A program made the position numbers and the translations under genes. Positions 1 to 7,306 of a stretch of 46,501 nt of DNA are shown here, in pieces. The notes below the pieces were generated by a model. That model saw nothing but the letters and a program-made list of their open reading frames with translations. It made no database searches and had not been told where the DNA came from. How positions within the stretch are numbered: the stretch's first letter is position 1; each line of letters begins with the position of its first letter. The stretch comes from an uncultured Rhodospirillaceae bacterium (GTDB lineage: Bacteria > Pseudomonadota > Alphaproteobacteria > Rhodospirillales > Magnetospirillaceae), in the NCBI GenBank assembly GCA_903901915.1, contig CAIUSV010000076.1:1-46501 (forward strand). Reading direction: 5' to 3'.

Positions 1-117
1 CGAGTTGACCTTCTTACCGGTCGACAGTCGGTTCTGGATGGTGCCCATCAGCTGCGCCGTACCCTGCAACGAGTACAGATTGGCGCGCATGGCGGCGGTA
101 AGGGTGACTTCAGCCAT
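1..117 (-). CDS. Flagellin, N-terminal fragment (runs off the left edge)
   Basis: Thirty-nine codons are visible, reading from 117 leftwards out of the window. The peptide begins MAEVTLTAAMRANLYSLQGT and continues with a Q-N-R-L-S-T-G-K-K-V-N-S segment, the conserved D0/D1 start of bacterial flagellin, which packs as coiled coil in the filament core after export by the flagellar type III system. The start is supported by AGGAG at 125-129, seven bases before the ATG. Only the N-terminus is present, so length, glycosylation region and paralogue number cannot be judged. The family call is confident from the LSTG motif alone; which flagellin it is cannot be said. Confidence 0.88.
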   Translation of the reverse strand, partial: MAEVTLTAAMRANLYSLQGTAQLMGTIQNRLSTGKKVNS

Positions 118-296
118 ATCGATTCTCCTGGTTCTAGAGAGACGATCACATTCGGTGATATGCAGATGGTAACCCTACGCATATGCGGGCACAACCATCC
201 TTTCGTCATGCATATGCGTACACTACAGCGGGTTAAGGCCGGGTTAAAACGCAAATCCACAGCCCCCTCCCCCGCGATGGGAGGGAAAACGGGCGA
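118..296. promoter_or_regulatory. Flagellin upstream region with two GCATATGC palindromes
   Basis: This 179-base gap lies between the esterase stop and the flagellin start, both on the minus strand. It holds two identical 8-bp palindromes, GCATATGC at 179-186 (inside a 10-bp palindrome, 178-187) and 210-217, with starts 31 bp apart, about three helical turns. They sit 60-100 bp upstream of the flagellin start, where an activator or repressor site would be expected. I could not find a convincing sigma-28 or sigma-54 promoter by eye. Confidence 0.35.
265..285 (-). terminator. Hairpin after the esterase gene, possible terminator
   Basis: A perfect 7-bp stem, CCCTCCC at 265-271 with GGGAGGG at 279-285, and a 7-base loop lie just past the esterase stop (297) on the minus strand. 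A short T-run follows only after more than 12 bases, so this is a weak intrinsic terminator at best. Confidence 0.35.
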
Positions 297-1262
297 TCAG
301 GCCATCGCCGCGCTCCAACCGGCGCAGACCTCGCCGAGGATGGTACGGCCGGACGCCACGTAGGCCGCCAGCCCCAGGCAACCGTGAATGCTGCCTTCCA
401 GGCACACCGCGCGCACCTTCACCCCGGCCCGCGTCAGGATCTCGGCATAGGCGCGGCCCTCGTCCACCAGGGGATCGAAGCCCGAGGTCAAGACCAGCGC
501 CGGAGCCACTCCGGCGTGTGAGGCGGCACGCAGCGGCGAGGCGTCAGGTTCCAGCATCCTTTCGCTCCGTCCGCCGAAGTATTGCCGGTTGAACCAGGCG
601 ATATCGGCGGCGGTCAGCAGATAGCCCTCGGCCAGACGGCGCCGCGACGGATAGTCTCCGCCGTGGTCAACCGCCGGATAGATCAGGATCTGCGCCGCCA
701 GGGAAAAGCCCAGATCACGGGCGTGCAGCGCCGTCACCGCCGCCAGGGTGCCGCCGGCGCTGTCACCGGCGACGCCGAGCGGAATACCGCTTCCCAGATC
801 CGCCGGACCCGAGGCCGCCCATTTCAGCGCCCGGATGCCATCCTCGATGGCCGCCGGATAGGGATGTTCCGGCCCCAGCCGATAATCCACCGACACCACC
901 GCCGAGCCGGTGCGGGCCGCGATGGTGCGGCAGATGGCGTCATAGCAGTCCAGGTCGCCGACCACGAAGCCGCCGCCGTGGAAATAGAGCAGCGCCGCCT
1001 CCGGCCGGGCGCCGCCGGCAAGCCGATACCGCCGCGCCGGCAGCACGCCGTCGATGACAAGATCCGAAGCCTCGACCCCGTCCGGAGCGGGCGGATTGGA
1101 GCGCGACAGCCGCCGGCCGAACTCGGCGCGGGCCTCAACCGGCCCCAGCGACCCCAGCCACGGCAGGTTAAGTTCCGCCGCCTTGGCCAGCACGAAGGCG
1201 ACGTCGTCGTCGAGCCGTCCGGCCTGGCCGACGGAAAAGCCCCCCCACTCCATCGCGCCCAT
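297..1262 (-). CDS. Alpha/beta hydrolase, hormone-sensitive-lipase type esterase
   Basis: A 321-residue cytosolic hydrolase of the HSL/family IV esterase group (abhydrolase_3). The oxyanion-hole motif HGGGF is at about residue 94 and the nucleophile elbow GDSAGG at about 165. An Asp in the FDPLVDEG segment (about 264) and a His in the SIHG segment (about 292) complete the expected Ser-Asp-His triad. Such enzymes hydrolyse short acyl esters; the natural substrate cannot be read from sequence. The ATG at 1262 has GAGG at a good distance. The gene begins seven bases after the aldehyde dehydrogenase stop, so the two are almost certainly co-transcribed and may act on the same compound, ester cleavage plus aldehyde oxidation. 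Confidence 0.9.
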   Translation of the reverse strand: MGAMEWGGFSVGQAGRLDDDVAFVLAKAAELNLPWLGSLGPVEARAEFGRRLSRSNPPAPDGVEASDLVIDGVLPARRYRLAGGARPEAALLYFHGGGFVVGDLDCYDAICRTIAARTGSAVVSVDYRLGPEHPYPAAIEDGIRALKWAASGPADLGSGIPLGVAGDSAGGTLAAVTALHARDLGFSLAAQILIYPAVDHGGDYPSRRRLAEGYLLTAADIAWFNRQYFGGRSERMLEPDASPLRAASHAGVAPALVLTSGFDPLVDEGRAYAEILTRAGVKVRAVCLEGSIHGCLGLAAYVASGRTILGEVCAGWSAAMA

Positions 1263-1269
1263 CTTGACC

Positions 1270-2718
1270 TCAGCCCTTGGGCGGCGGTGGCTCGAAGCCC
1301 ATCACCGCCTTGGTTTCAAGAAACTCCTCCAGTCCCGCCGCCCCCCACTCGCGGCCGATGCCGGATTTTTTATAGCCGCCGAACGGCGCCTTGAAGTCGG
1401 GACCGGCGCCGTTGAGGTGAACCATGCCGGTGCGCAACCGGCGGGCGACGGCACGGGCCTCGTCCAGGCTGTCGCTGGTGACATAGCCCGACAGGCCGTA
1501 CTCGCAGTCGTTGGCGCTGGCCACCGCCTCGTCCAGGTCGGCATAGGGCCGGATCACCAGCACCGGACCGAAGATTTCCTCGCGCACGATGGTCATGGCA
1601 TCGTCGGCCCGGCTGAACACCGTCGGCTGACAGTAATAGCCGCGCGCCAGCCCCTCGGGCCGTCCGGGTCCACCGCACACCAGCCGGGCGCCCTCGTCGA
1701 TGCCGGTTTGGATCAGGCGCTGCACCTTGTCGAACTGGCGATGGTTGGCCAGCGGACCGACGGAGGTGGCGGCATCGCGGGGATCGCCCACCACCAGGCC
1801 GGCGCAAACCTCGGCCGCGAGCGCCTCGACCTCGTCGAGCCGATCGCGCGGTACCAGCAGGCGCGACGGCGCGTTGCAGCTTTGGCCGGAATTAGCCATC
1901 AGCCCCTTCACCGCCTGCCCGACGGCGCGCTTGAAATCGGCGCCGGGGCACAGGATGTTGGCCGACTTGCCCCCCAGTTCCAGCGACACCTTCTTCACCG
2001 TCGGCGCCGCCTCGCGGCTGACGGCGACGCCGGCCTGGGTCGAGCCGGTCAGCGACACCATGTCTACCAGCGGATGGGACGCCAGGATCGGCCCGATCTC
2101 CGGCCCATCGCCGAAAATCATGTTGAACACGCCGGCCGGCACCCCGGCCTCGTGAATGATCTCGGCCAGGATGCGGGCGGAATAGGGGGCGAACTCGCTG
2201 GGCTTCAACACCATGGTGCAGCCGGCGGCCAAGGCTGGCGCCACCTTGCAGGCGATCTGGTTCATCGGCCAGTTCCACGGCGTGATCAGGGCGCAGACCC
2301 CGACCGGCTCCTTCAGCAGCCGCGTCGTCCCCAGGGGCTGCTCGAACGGATAGTCGCGGGCCAGCTTGGCGGTAATCTGGAAATGGGCGAGGCCGGCGCG
2401 AGCCTGGGCCGGCTTGGCGAGGCGCTCCAGCGGCGCGCCCATCTCTTCGGTGATGGCGTCGGCGATCTCGTCCAGACGGCGTTCGTAGATGGCGGCGATA
2501 GCCGCCAGCAAGTCGAGCCTGGCCGACAGCGGCAGGGCAGCGTAGCCCGCGAACGCCCGCCCGGCAGCGGCAATGGCACGCTCGGCATCGGCGGGGGTCG
2601 CCAGGGCGACCACGCCCGACACCGCCTCGGTGGCGGGGTTGACCACCTCGAAACGACGGTCGGCGGCGCCGGTGGCCACCCACTTGCCGCCGACGTAGAA
2701 CTCCAGGCACTGGCGCAT
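1270..2718 (-). CDS. NAD(P)-dependent aldehyde dehydrogenase family protein
   Basis: 482 residues, the usual length for a class 1/2-like aldehyde dehydrogenase, which oxidises aldehydes to carboxylates with NAD(P)+. Visible family marks are the TPWNWP segment and the following KPSE (cofactor binding), the Rossmann-turn motif SLTGSTQAG, the catalytic general-base motif LELGGKSA, the nucleophilic Cys in GQSCNAPSR, and EEIFGPVL near the C-terminus. The SD sequence GGAGGT lies just before the ATG at 2718. The gene leads a two-gene unit with the esterase at 297-1262. The sequence is most like broad-specificity members acting on aliphatic or aromatic aldehydes, but the substrate is not determined. 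Confidence 0.93.
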   Translation of the reverse strand: MRQCLEFYVGGKWVATGAADRRFEVVNPATEAVSGVVALATPADAERAIAAAGRAFAGYAALPLSARLDLLAAIAAIYERRLDEIADAITEEMGAPLERLAKPAQARAGLAHFQITAKLARDYPFEQPLGTTRLLKEPVGVCALITPWNWPMNQIACKVAPALAAGCTMVLKPSEFAPYSARILAEIIHEAGVPAGVFNMIFGDGPEIGPILASHPLVDMVSLTGSTQAGVAVSREAAPTVKKVSLELGGKSANILCPGADFKRAVGQAVKGLMANSGQSCNAPSRLLVPRDRLDEVEALAAEVCAGLVVGDPRDAATSVGPLANHRQFDKVQRLIQTGIDEGARLVCGGPGRPEGLARGYYCQPTVFSRADDAMTIVREEIFGPVLVIRPYADLDEAVASANDCEYGLSGYVTSDSLDEARAVARRLRTGMVHLNGAGPDFKAPFGGYKKSGIGREWGAAGLEEFLETKAVMGFEPPPPKG

Positions 2719-2931
2719 GGATCAGACCTCCGGGGTACGAGGAAAAACGCCCAGACGGGCACGGCACAGCGGCCGGACACTGAAACGGTAGCGGGGATCG
2801 CCGCTCAGCGCCAGCCTCACCTCCTTAATTCAGCATGACAATACCGAATTGTGACGCGCGATCCAAGCCGCCTTGACGCCACGTCGCTCCCAACCGCTAA
2901 TACCTGTGGTCAGTAATGGTAATTCGTTGTC

Positions 2932-4347
2932 ATGAGCCCCCGCCTCAATCGTTTCAGCGCCGTCATTCTGCTCGGCATGATCGCCTGCGTGCTGGCCGAC
3001 GTGCTGCTGCCGCACGAGGGGGTGCGCTGGGCGGCACGCGGGCTGCTGATCGCCTATGTGGCGACGGAATGGCGCCATATCGCCGGCAACGCCCGGCTGA
3101 TGGTGATCCTGGCGGCGGCCATGACCACTTTCGCCGCCCTGTCGTCGTTGGCCGATCCGCTCAAGGTGGTGACGTCGTCGCTGGACACCGGCGCCTTCTT
3201 CGCCACCTTCTTCGCCAACCAGTTCTTCCTGCGCGAAGCGGCGCGAAGCTCCAAACTGGTCAGTCGCTGCTCGACCTTCTTCGTGCAACAGACGCCGGGG
3301 CGGCGCTATGCCCTGTTGACCTTGGGCGGCTATCTGTTCGGCATCATCCTGAATCTGGGGGTGCTGAGCCTGCTGGGCATCATGATCCGGCAGCGCAATT
3401 CGCTGGCTTCGGCCGGCGGCAACGAGATCATCCGGGAAATCCGCGAGCGCCGCATGGTGCTGGCGCTTCTGCGCGGCTTCTCGGTGACGCCGCTGGCTTC
3501 GCCGCTGTCGCTGTCGCTGGCGGTTCTGCTGACGGCGCTGCCAAGCCTGCACTGGAGCACCATGCTGCCGCTGGGCATCGCCACCGGCGCCATCGTTCTG
3601 GGGTTGGGCTGGCTGGTGGACCGCGTCACCCGGCCTACCCATCTCCAGCATCTGGTGCCGCCGTTCGAGCCCGGCCGCGACTACGCCGCCCTGGTCGGAG
3701 TCACCGGACTGGTGCTGCTGGTCTTCCTGATGGCGCTGGTGTTCGAGATTCTGCTGGGGGTACCGCTCAGCCGGGCCATGCTGGTCTCGACCCCGTTGGT
3801 GGGGCTGGGCTGGCTGGCGCGGCAGTACATGGACTACGGAGCGCGAACCGGTGCCCGGCTGGTGGCACGACGGGTGGTGCGCAAGGCGGCGGAGACCTTC
3901 CCCGCCTACCGCACCGAGATCGCCATCCTGTCCAGTGCCGGCTTTATCGGCACTCTGTTCGCCGCGCTAGTGCCCCCCCAGGTGCTCGGCGCCGTGGTCG
4001 GCGCCCCGTTGATGCCCCCCGCGCTGTTGCCGATATTGGCAATGCTGGCGGTGATGGGGCCGGCCCAACTGGGGATCAATCCCATCGTCAGCGTGACCAT
4101 CCTGGCCTCGGCGCTGCGCAACGCCCCCGACCTGCCGGTGGCGCCGGAATCGCTGGCGCTGGCGCTGATCGCCGGCTGGGGGCTGTCGGTCAATTCCTCG
4201 CCGCTCACCGCTTCGGCCATGCTGATAGGCGAATTGGTGGGCAAACCCGCCCGAACCATCATCTATGGCTGGAACGGCCGCTTCAACCTGATCGCCATCG
4301 CCGTGGTGGCCGGCTGGCTTACCTTCCTAGCGCTGGCAATGCGTTGA
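2932..4347 (+). CDS. Polytopic inner-membrane protein of unknown function
   Basis: 471 residues made mostly of hydrophobic helices; I count roughly ten to twelve candidate membrane spans separated by short basic loops. No transporter signature, metal-binding His cluster or enzymatic motif stands out. A soluble-looking loop around residues 90-125 carries many charged residues, including an E-I-I-R-E-I-R-E-R-R stretch nearer 165. It stands alone between the divergent aldehyde dehydrogenase and the rnf cluster, so context gives no function. ATG at 2932 is the first Met; the upstream SD is poor. The long plus-strand ORF in the next frame (2916-4364) is a shadow: only this frame gives sensible membrane helices. 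Confidence 0.72.
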   Translation: MSPRLNRFSAVILLGMIACVLADVLLPHEGVRWAARGLLIAYVATEWRHIAGNARLMVILAAAMTTFAALSSLADPLKVVTSSLDTGAFFATFFANQFFLREAARSSKLVSRCSTFFVQQTPGRRYALLTLGGYLFGIILNLGVLSLLGIMIRQRNSLASAGGNEIIREIRERRMVLALLRGFSVTPLASPLSLSLAVLLTALPSLHWSTMLPLGIATGAIVLGLGWLVDRVTRPTHLQHLVPPFEPGRDYAALVGVTGLVLLVFLMALVFEILLGVPLSRAMLVSTPLVGLGWLARQYMDYGARTGARLVARRVVRKAAETFPAYRTEIAILSSAGFIGTLFAALVPPQVLGAVVGAPLMPPALLPILAMLAVMGPAQLGINPIVSVTILASALRNAPDLPVAPESLALALIAGWGLSVNSSPLTASAMLIGELVGKPARTIIYGWNGRFNLIAIAVVAGWLTFLALAMR

Positions 4348-4358
4348 AGCGAAAAAAC

Positions 4359-4413
4359 GGGTAGGTTTTTACCAACCCCTAGAACGAGCTTGACCCTATC
4401 CGTTCGGATAGGG
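4359..4413 (+). terminator. Two hairpins after the membrane-protein gene
   Basis: The first hairpin, 4359-4378, pairs GGGTAGGT with ACCAACCC around a TTTT loop and has one A-A mismatch. The second, 4394-4413, pairs CCCTATCC with GGATAGGG around GTTC with no mismatch. Neither is followed by a T-run, so intrinsic termination is uncertain; they may instead protect or block read-through into the apbE-rnf operon. Confidence 0.35.
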
Positions 4414-4624
4414 CATAACCTCTTCCTCGATCGTTTCATTTGTGCATATTTTTATGTCGCGCGGGCTTGATGTTCGCCGCCGTTGTCGCATACCATCGCG
4501 CGGATGTTTTTTTAGTAGTTTTAAGTTGTTGGCGTGTCCTGACAGCATCCGTGACGATGGCGACCGTGGCCGGTGGTGGCCACCCCATCCGGGATGCCTC
4601 GCCTCTAGGGAGGGCTAAGGTTCG
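4414..4624 (+). promoter_or_regulatory. Leader region of the apbE-rnf operon
   Basis: About 210 bases without a gene, notably AT-richer than the surroundings, with T-runs around 4448-4452 and 4506-4512. The promoter of the whole apbE-rseC-rnf unit should lie here. I looked for an FNR-type TTGAT-N4-ATCAA site and for a sigma-54 GG/GC pair and found neither. Confidence 0.3.
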
Positions 4625-5623
4625 ATGACCGTTCGTATCACCCGCCGCCGTGCCATTTCCGTGCTGGCCGCCGCCGCCGGCCTGCCGTTGATCATGAAGG
4701 CCGGTCGGGCCGACGCCCATCTGGTCCGCTGGGAAGGCACCACGCTGGGGGCGCCGTCCTCCATCCAGCTTTACGCCACCGACGAGGCCAAGGCCCGCGC
4801 CGCCATCGCCGCCAGTCAGGCCGAATTGGCCCGGTTGGAGGCCATGTTCAGCATCTACCGTGCCGATTCCGCCTTGTCGGCGCTCAATCGTGACGGGAAG
4901 TTGGACAATGCCCCGGCCGAGTTCGTCGAACTGGTCTCCCACGCCAAGGATCTGGCGTCGCTCAGCGACGGCGTGTTCGACCCCACCATCCAGCCGGTGT
5001 GGCGCCTTTACTTCGACCATTTCACCGCCGCCAACATCGATCCCACCGGCCCGTCGCGCCGCGACATCGACGCCGCCCTGGCCTTGGTGGACTGGCGCGG
5101 CATCGAGATCGACGCCGCCGCCCGCCGGGTGGCTTTGGCGCGGCCCGGCATGGCGCTGACGTTGAATTCGCGTGCCCAGGGCTATATCACCGACAAGGTC
5201 GCCACCGTGCTGCGAGACCATGGCTTCGGCCAGATGCTGGTTGACATGGGCGAGCCCCGCGCCATCTCGACCAAGCCCGACGGCTCGGCTTGGCGGATCG
5301 GCATCGCCAATCCCGCCGACCAGTCCAAGGCCGTGACCGAGGTGGACGTGGTCGACAAATGCGTTTCGACCTCGGGCGGCTACGGCACCCTGTTCGATGC
5401 CGACGGCAAGTTCACCCACATCATCGATCCCCGCACCGGGCTGACCGCACCCGCCATGCTGGGCGTGTCGGTGATCGCCGAGACCGCCACCGCCGCCGAT
5501 GGCGTCGCCACCACCCTGATCCTGGCCCCGGCCGACCGGCGCCGACAGATCCTGCGCGATGCCGGGGCATTGCAGGCCATCTTCGTAACGCCCGATGGCG
5601 TGACCGCGACGGTGACGGCCTGA
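4625..5623 (+). CDS. apbE: FAD:protein FMN transferase ApbE (Rnf flavinylation)
   Basis: 332 residues. ApbE moves FMN from FAD to a Thr side chain of target proteins, including RnfG and RnfD. The N-terminus has a twin-arginine-type signal (TRRRAIS followed by an Ala/Leu-rich core), fitting the periplasmic side where RnfG is modified. Family marks are the SIYRADSALSALN segment near 80, DGVFDPTI near 120, the NSRAQGYITDK region near 185 and VDMGEPRAI near 210, with THIIDPRTG near 265, which belongs to the conserved metal/FAD site. It is the first gene of the rnf operon, six bases before rseC, so its substrates are very probably the flavoproteins RnfD and RnfG encoded downstream. Confidence 0.93.
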   Translation: MTVRITRRRAISVLAAAAGLPLIMKAGRADAHLVRWEGTTLGAPSSIQLYATDEAKARAAIAASQAELARLEAMFSIYRADSALSALNRDGKLDNAPAEFVELVSHAKDLASLSDGVFDPTIQPVWRLYFDHFTAANIDPTGPSRRDIDAALALVDWRGIEIDAAARRVALARPGMALTLNSRAQGYITDKVATVLRDHGFGQMLVDMGEPRAISTKPDGSAWRIGIANPADQSKAVTEVDVVDKCVSTSGGYGTLFDADGKFTHIIDPRTGLTAPAMLGVSVIAETATAADGVATTLILAPADRRRQILRDAGALQAIFVTPDGVTATVTA

Positions 5624-5628
5624 TCGAC

Positions 5629-6147
5629 ATGAGCGAGGCCGGTCCCACCTTTTCCGAATCCGACGGCCAAGGACTGGTCGAAGGCTTCGCCCGCGTCGTC
5701 GCGGTCGAGGGCGGGCAGGTGTGGCTGGAGCCGGAACAATCCAGCGGTTGCGGCGGTTGCCACTCCGCCGGACTGTGCGGTATCGGGGCCGCGGGCGGCA
5801 ACGCCGCCAAGATGGCGGCAAAGCGTTTCCAGCTTCCCGCCGCGCTGGGCCTGCGGGTGGGCGAGCGGGTGGTGGTGGGCATCGGCGAGACCACCCTGGT
5901 GAAGGGTGCCGCCACCGCCTACGGCGTACCGCTGATCACCCTGCTGGCGGGCGGTATCCTGGGACAGGAGGCCGCCGGCACCGATGCCATGGCGGCGCTG
6001 GGCGCGGTGGCCGGCCTGGGCCTGGGCCTGGGGCTGGCCAAGATCATCGCCAACAGTCTTTCTGCACGGGGCGTGCTTACGCCCCGCTTCCTGCGCCGGG
6101 CCTATACTCCGCCGCCGGAGGCCGGCTGCCATACGGAACACGGGTAA
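5629..6147 (+). CDS. rseC: RseC-like protein (SoxR-reducing system)
   Basis: 172 residues with the RseC/MucC layout: an N-terminal segment with a Cys-rich motif (GCGGCHSAGLCG, about residues 41-52) and two hydrophobic helices near 100-145. In E. coli RseC works with the Rsx (Rnf) complex to keep SoxR reduced, and its gene is in the rpoE operon; here it lies between apbE and rnfA, which ties it directly to Rnf. The ATG at 5629 follows the apbE stop by five bases. A longer reading in this frame starts inside apbE and is not needed. The Cys motif may carry an Fe-S cluster or metal, which is an inference. Confidence 0.85.
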   Translation: MSEAGPTFSESDGQGLVEGFARVVAVEGGQVWLEPEQSSGCGGCHSAGLCGIGAAGGNAAKMAAKRFQLPAALGLRVGERVVVGIGETTLVKGAATAYGVPLITLLAGGILGQEAAGTDAMAALGAVAGLGLGLGLAKIIANSLSARGVLTPRFLRRAYTPPPEAGCHTEHG

Positions 6148-6161
6148 GGGGATACCGGACG

Positions 6162-6743
6162 ATGCAACATTATCTTCTGCTGTTCATCAGCGCGGCGCTG
6201 GTCAGCAACGTGGTCCTGATGCGCTTCCTGGGCCTGTGTTCGTTCATGGGGGTGACCACCCGGGTGGACACCGCCCTGGGCATGGGCGCCTCGACCACCT
6301 TCTGCATCACCATCTCGGCGATGATCGACTGGGGCGTCGATCGCTTCCTGCTCGAACCCTACGACCTGGGCTACCTGCGCACGGTGGCGTTCATCCTGGT
6401 CATCGCCGCCGCGGTGCAGTTCACCGAGGCGGTGGTGCGCAAGGTATCGCCCACCATGTTCCAGCTGCTGGGCATCTACCTGCCGCTCATCACCACCAAT
6501 TGCGCCGTGCTGGGCGTCAATCTGCTGCTGGTCGAAGGCAAGATGAACTTCATCGAAAGCACGGTGTTCGCCCTGGCGTCGTCGCTGGGCTACAGCCTGG
6601 TGATGGTGCTGTTCGCCGGACTGCGCGAGCGTCTTGCCCTGGCCAACGTGCCGCGCCTGTTCGCCGGCCCGCCCATCGGCTTCATCACCGCCAGTCTGCT
6701 GGCCCTGGCCTTCATGGGCTTTTCCGGCATGAGCACCAATTAG
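6162..6743 (+). CDS. rnfA: Rnf complex subunit RnfA
   Basis: 193 residues, six predicted membrane helices, full length for RnfA/RsxA. RnfA and RnfE are inverted-topology homologues that form the membrane core holding an Fe-S centre between them. Visible marks are the start MQHYLLLFISAALVSNVVL, the RFLGLCSFMG segment (Cys near 26) and the LITTNCAVLG segment (Cys near 108), the two Cys regions expected to ligate the intramembrane cluster. The ATG at 6162 begins 14 bases after rseC. Rnf couples electron transfer between ferredoxin and NAD to ion movement; in diazotrophic relatives it supplies reduced ferredoxin to nitrogenase. Confidence 0.96.
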   Translation: MQHYLLLFISAALVSNVVLMRFLGLCSFMGVTTRVDTALGMGASTTFCITISAMIDWGVDRFLLEPYDLGYLRTVAFILVIAAAVQFTEAVVRKVSPTMFQLLGIYLPLITTNCAVLGVNLLLVEGKMNFIESTVFALASSLGYSLVMVLFAGLRERLALANVPRLFAGPPIGFITASLLALAFMGFSGMSTN

Positions 6744-6756
6744 GAGAATTCCTGTC

Positions 6757-7293
6757 ATGTTGATCGACGTCGGAAGTCTGGCGGTGATGGGTGTGACGCT
6801 GGGGGCGGTTCTGGGGACCGCCGCCAAGCTGCTGGCGGTGCCCACCAATCCCCTGGAAGATGAGTTGCAGGCGCTGCTGCCCGGCTCGCAATGCGGCCAG
6901 TGCGGCTTTGTCGGCTGTTCGCAATACGCGGCGGCGCTGGCCAAGGGCAACACGCCCATCACGCTCTGCGCCCCCGGGGGCAAGGGCACCATCGAGGCGC
7001 TGGCCAAGAAGCTGGGCGTCCACGCCGACACCGACGGCCACGAGGACAAGGGACCCGAGGTCGCCTTCGTCAACGAGGAACTGTGCATCGGCTGCCTGCG
7101 CTGCATCGGCGAGTGCGGTGCCGACGCCATCGTCGGCGCCCCCAAGCAGCTTCATACCGTCATCGCCGATGCCTGCCACGCCTGCGGCAAGTGCTTCAAG
7201 ATCTGCCCGACCGAAGCCATCGAAATGCGCCCGATCCGCCCCACCATCGCTGCCTGGCACTGGAACAAGCCCGGCGAGCGCGCCACTCATTGA
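6757..7293 (+). CDS. rnfB: Rnf complex subunit RnfB (Fe-S protein)
   Basis: 178 residues. An N-terminal membrane anchor (about 5-27) is followed by a four-Cys motif CGQCGFVGC...C (about 47-72) and two [4Fe-4S] ferredoxin motifs, CIGCLRCIGEC near 110 and CHACGKCFKIC near 140. In the first motif the usual Pro after the last Cys is Gly (ECGADAI rather than the common CP), while the second keeps CP. RnfB is the entry point for ferredoxin electrons on the cytoplasmic face. SD AGGAG lies before the ATG at 6757, 13 bases after rnfA. Confidence 0.95.
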   Translation: MLIDVGSLAVMGVTLGAVLGTAAKLLAVPTNPLEDELQALLPGSQCGQCGFVGCSQYAAALAKGNTPITLCAPGGKGTIEALAKKLGVHADTDGHEDKGPEVAFVNEELCIGCLRCIGECGADAIVGAPKQLHTVIADACHACGKCFKICPTEAIEMRPIRPTIAAWHWNKPGERATH

Positions 7294-7306
7294 GGAGAGA
7301 CGGTCC

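Noticed and set aside
1054-2838. Long plus-strand open frame opposite the aldehyde dehydrogenase
   Set aside because: It lies antisense to a gene with all family motifs; its product is rich in Arg, Gly, His and Gln with no domain pattern, as expected from GC-rich antisense frames.
2916-4364. Plus-strand frame overlapping the membrane-protein gene
   Set aside because: Same strand but another frame; its product is full of Arg/Gly/Ala without helices, while the chosen frame gives regular membrane spans.
4394-4413. Confident intrinsic terminator after the membrane-protein gene
   Set aside because: The stem is perfect but no T-run follows, so it is listed only at low confidence.
4414-4624. FNR box or sigma-54 promoter for the rnf operon
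   Set aside because: No TTGAT-N4-ATCAA was found, and the best GG...GC pair (near 4529-4546) has the wrong spacing.
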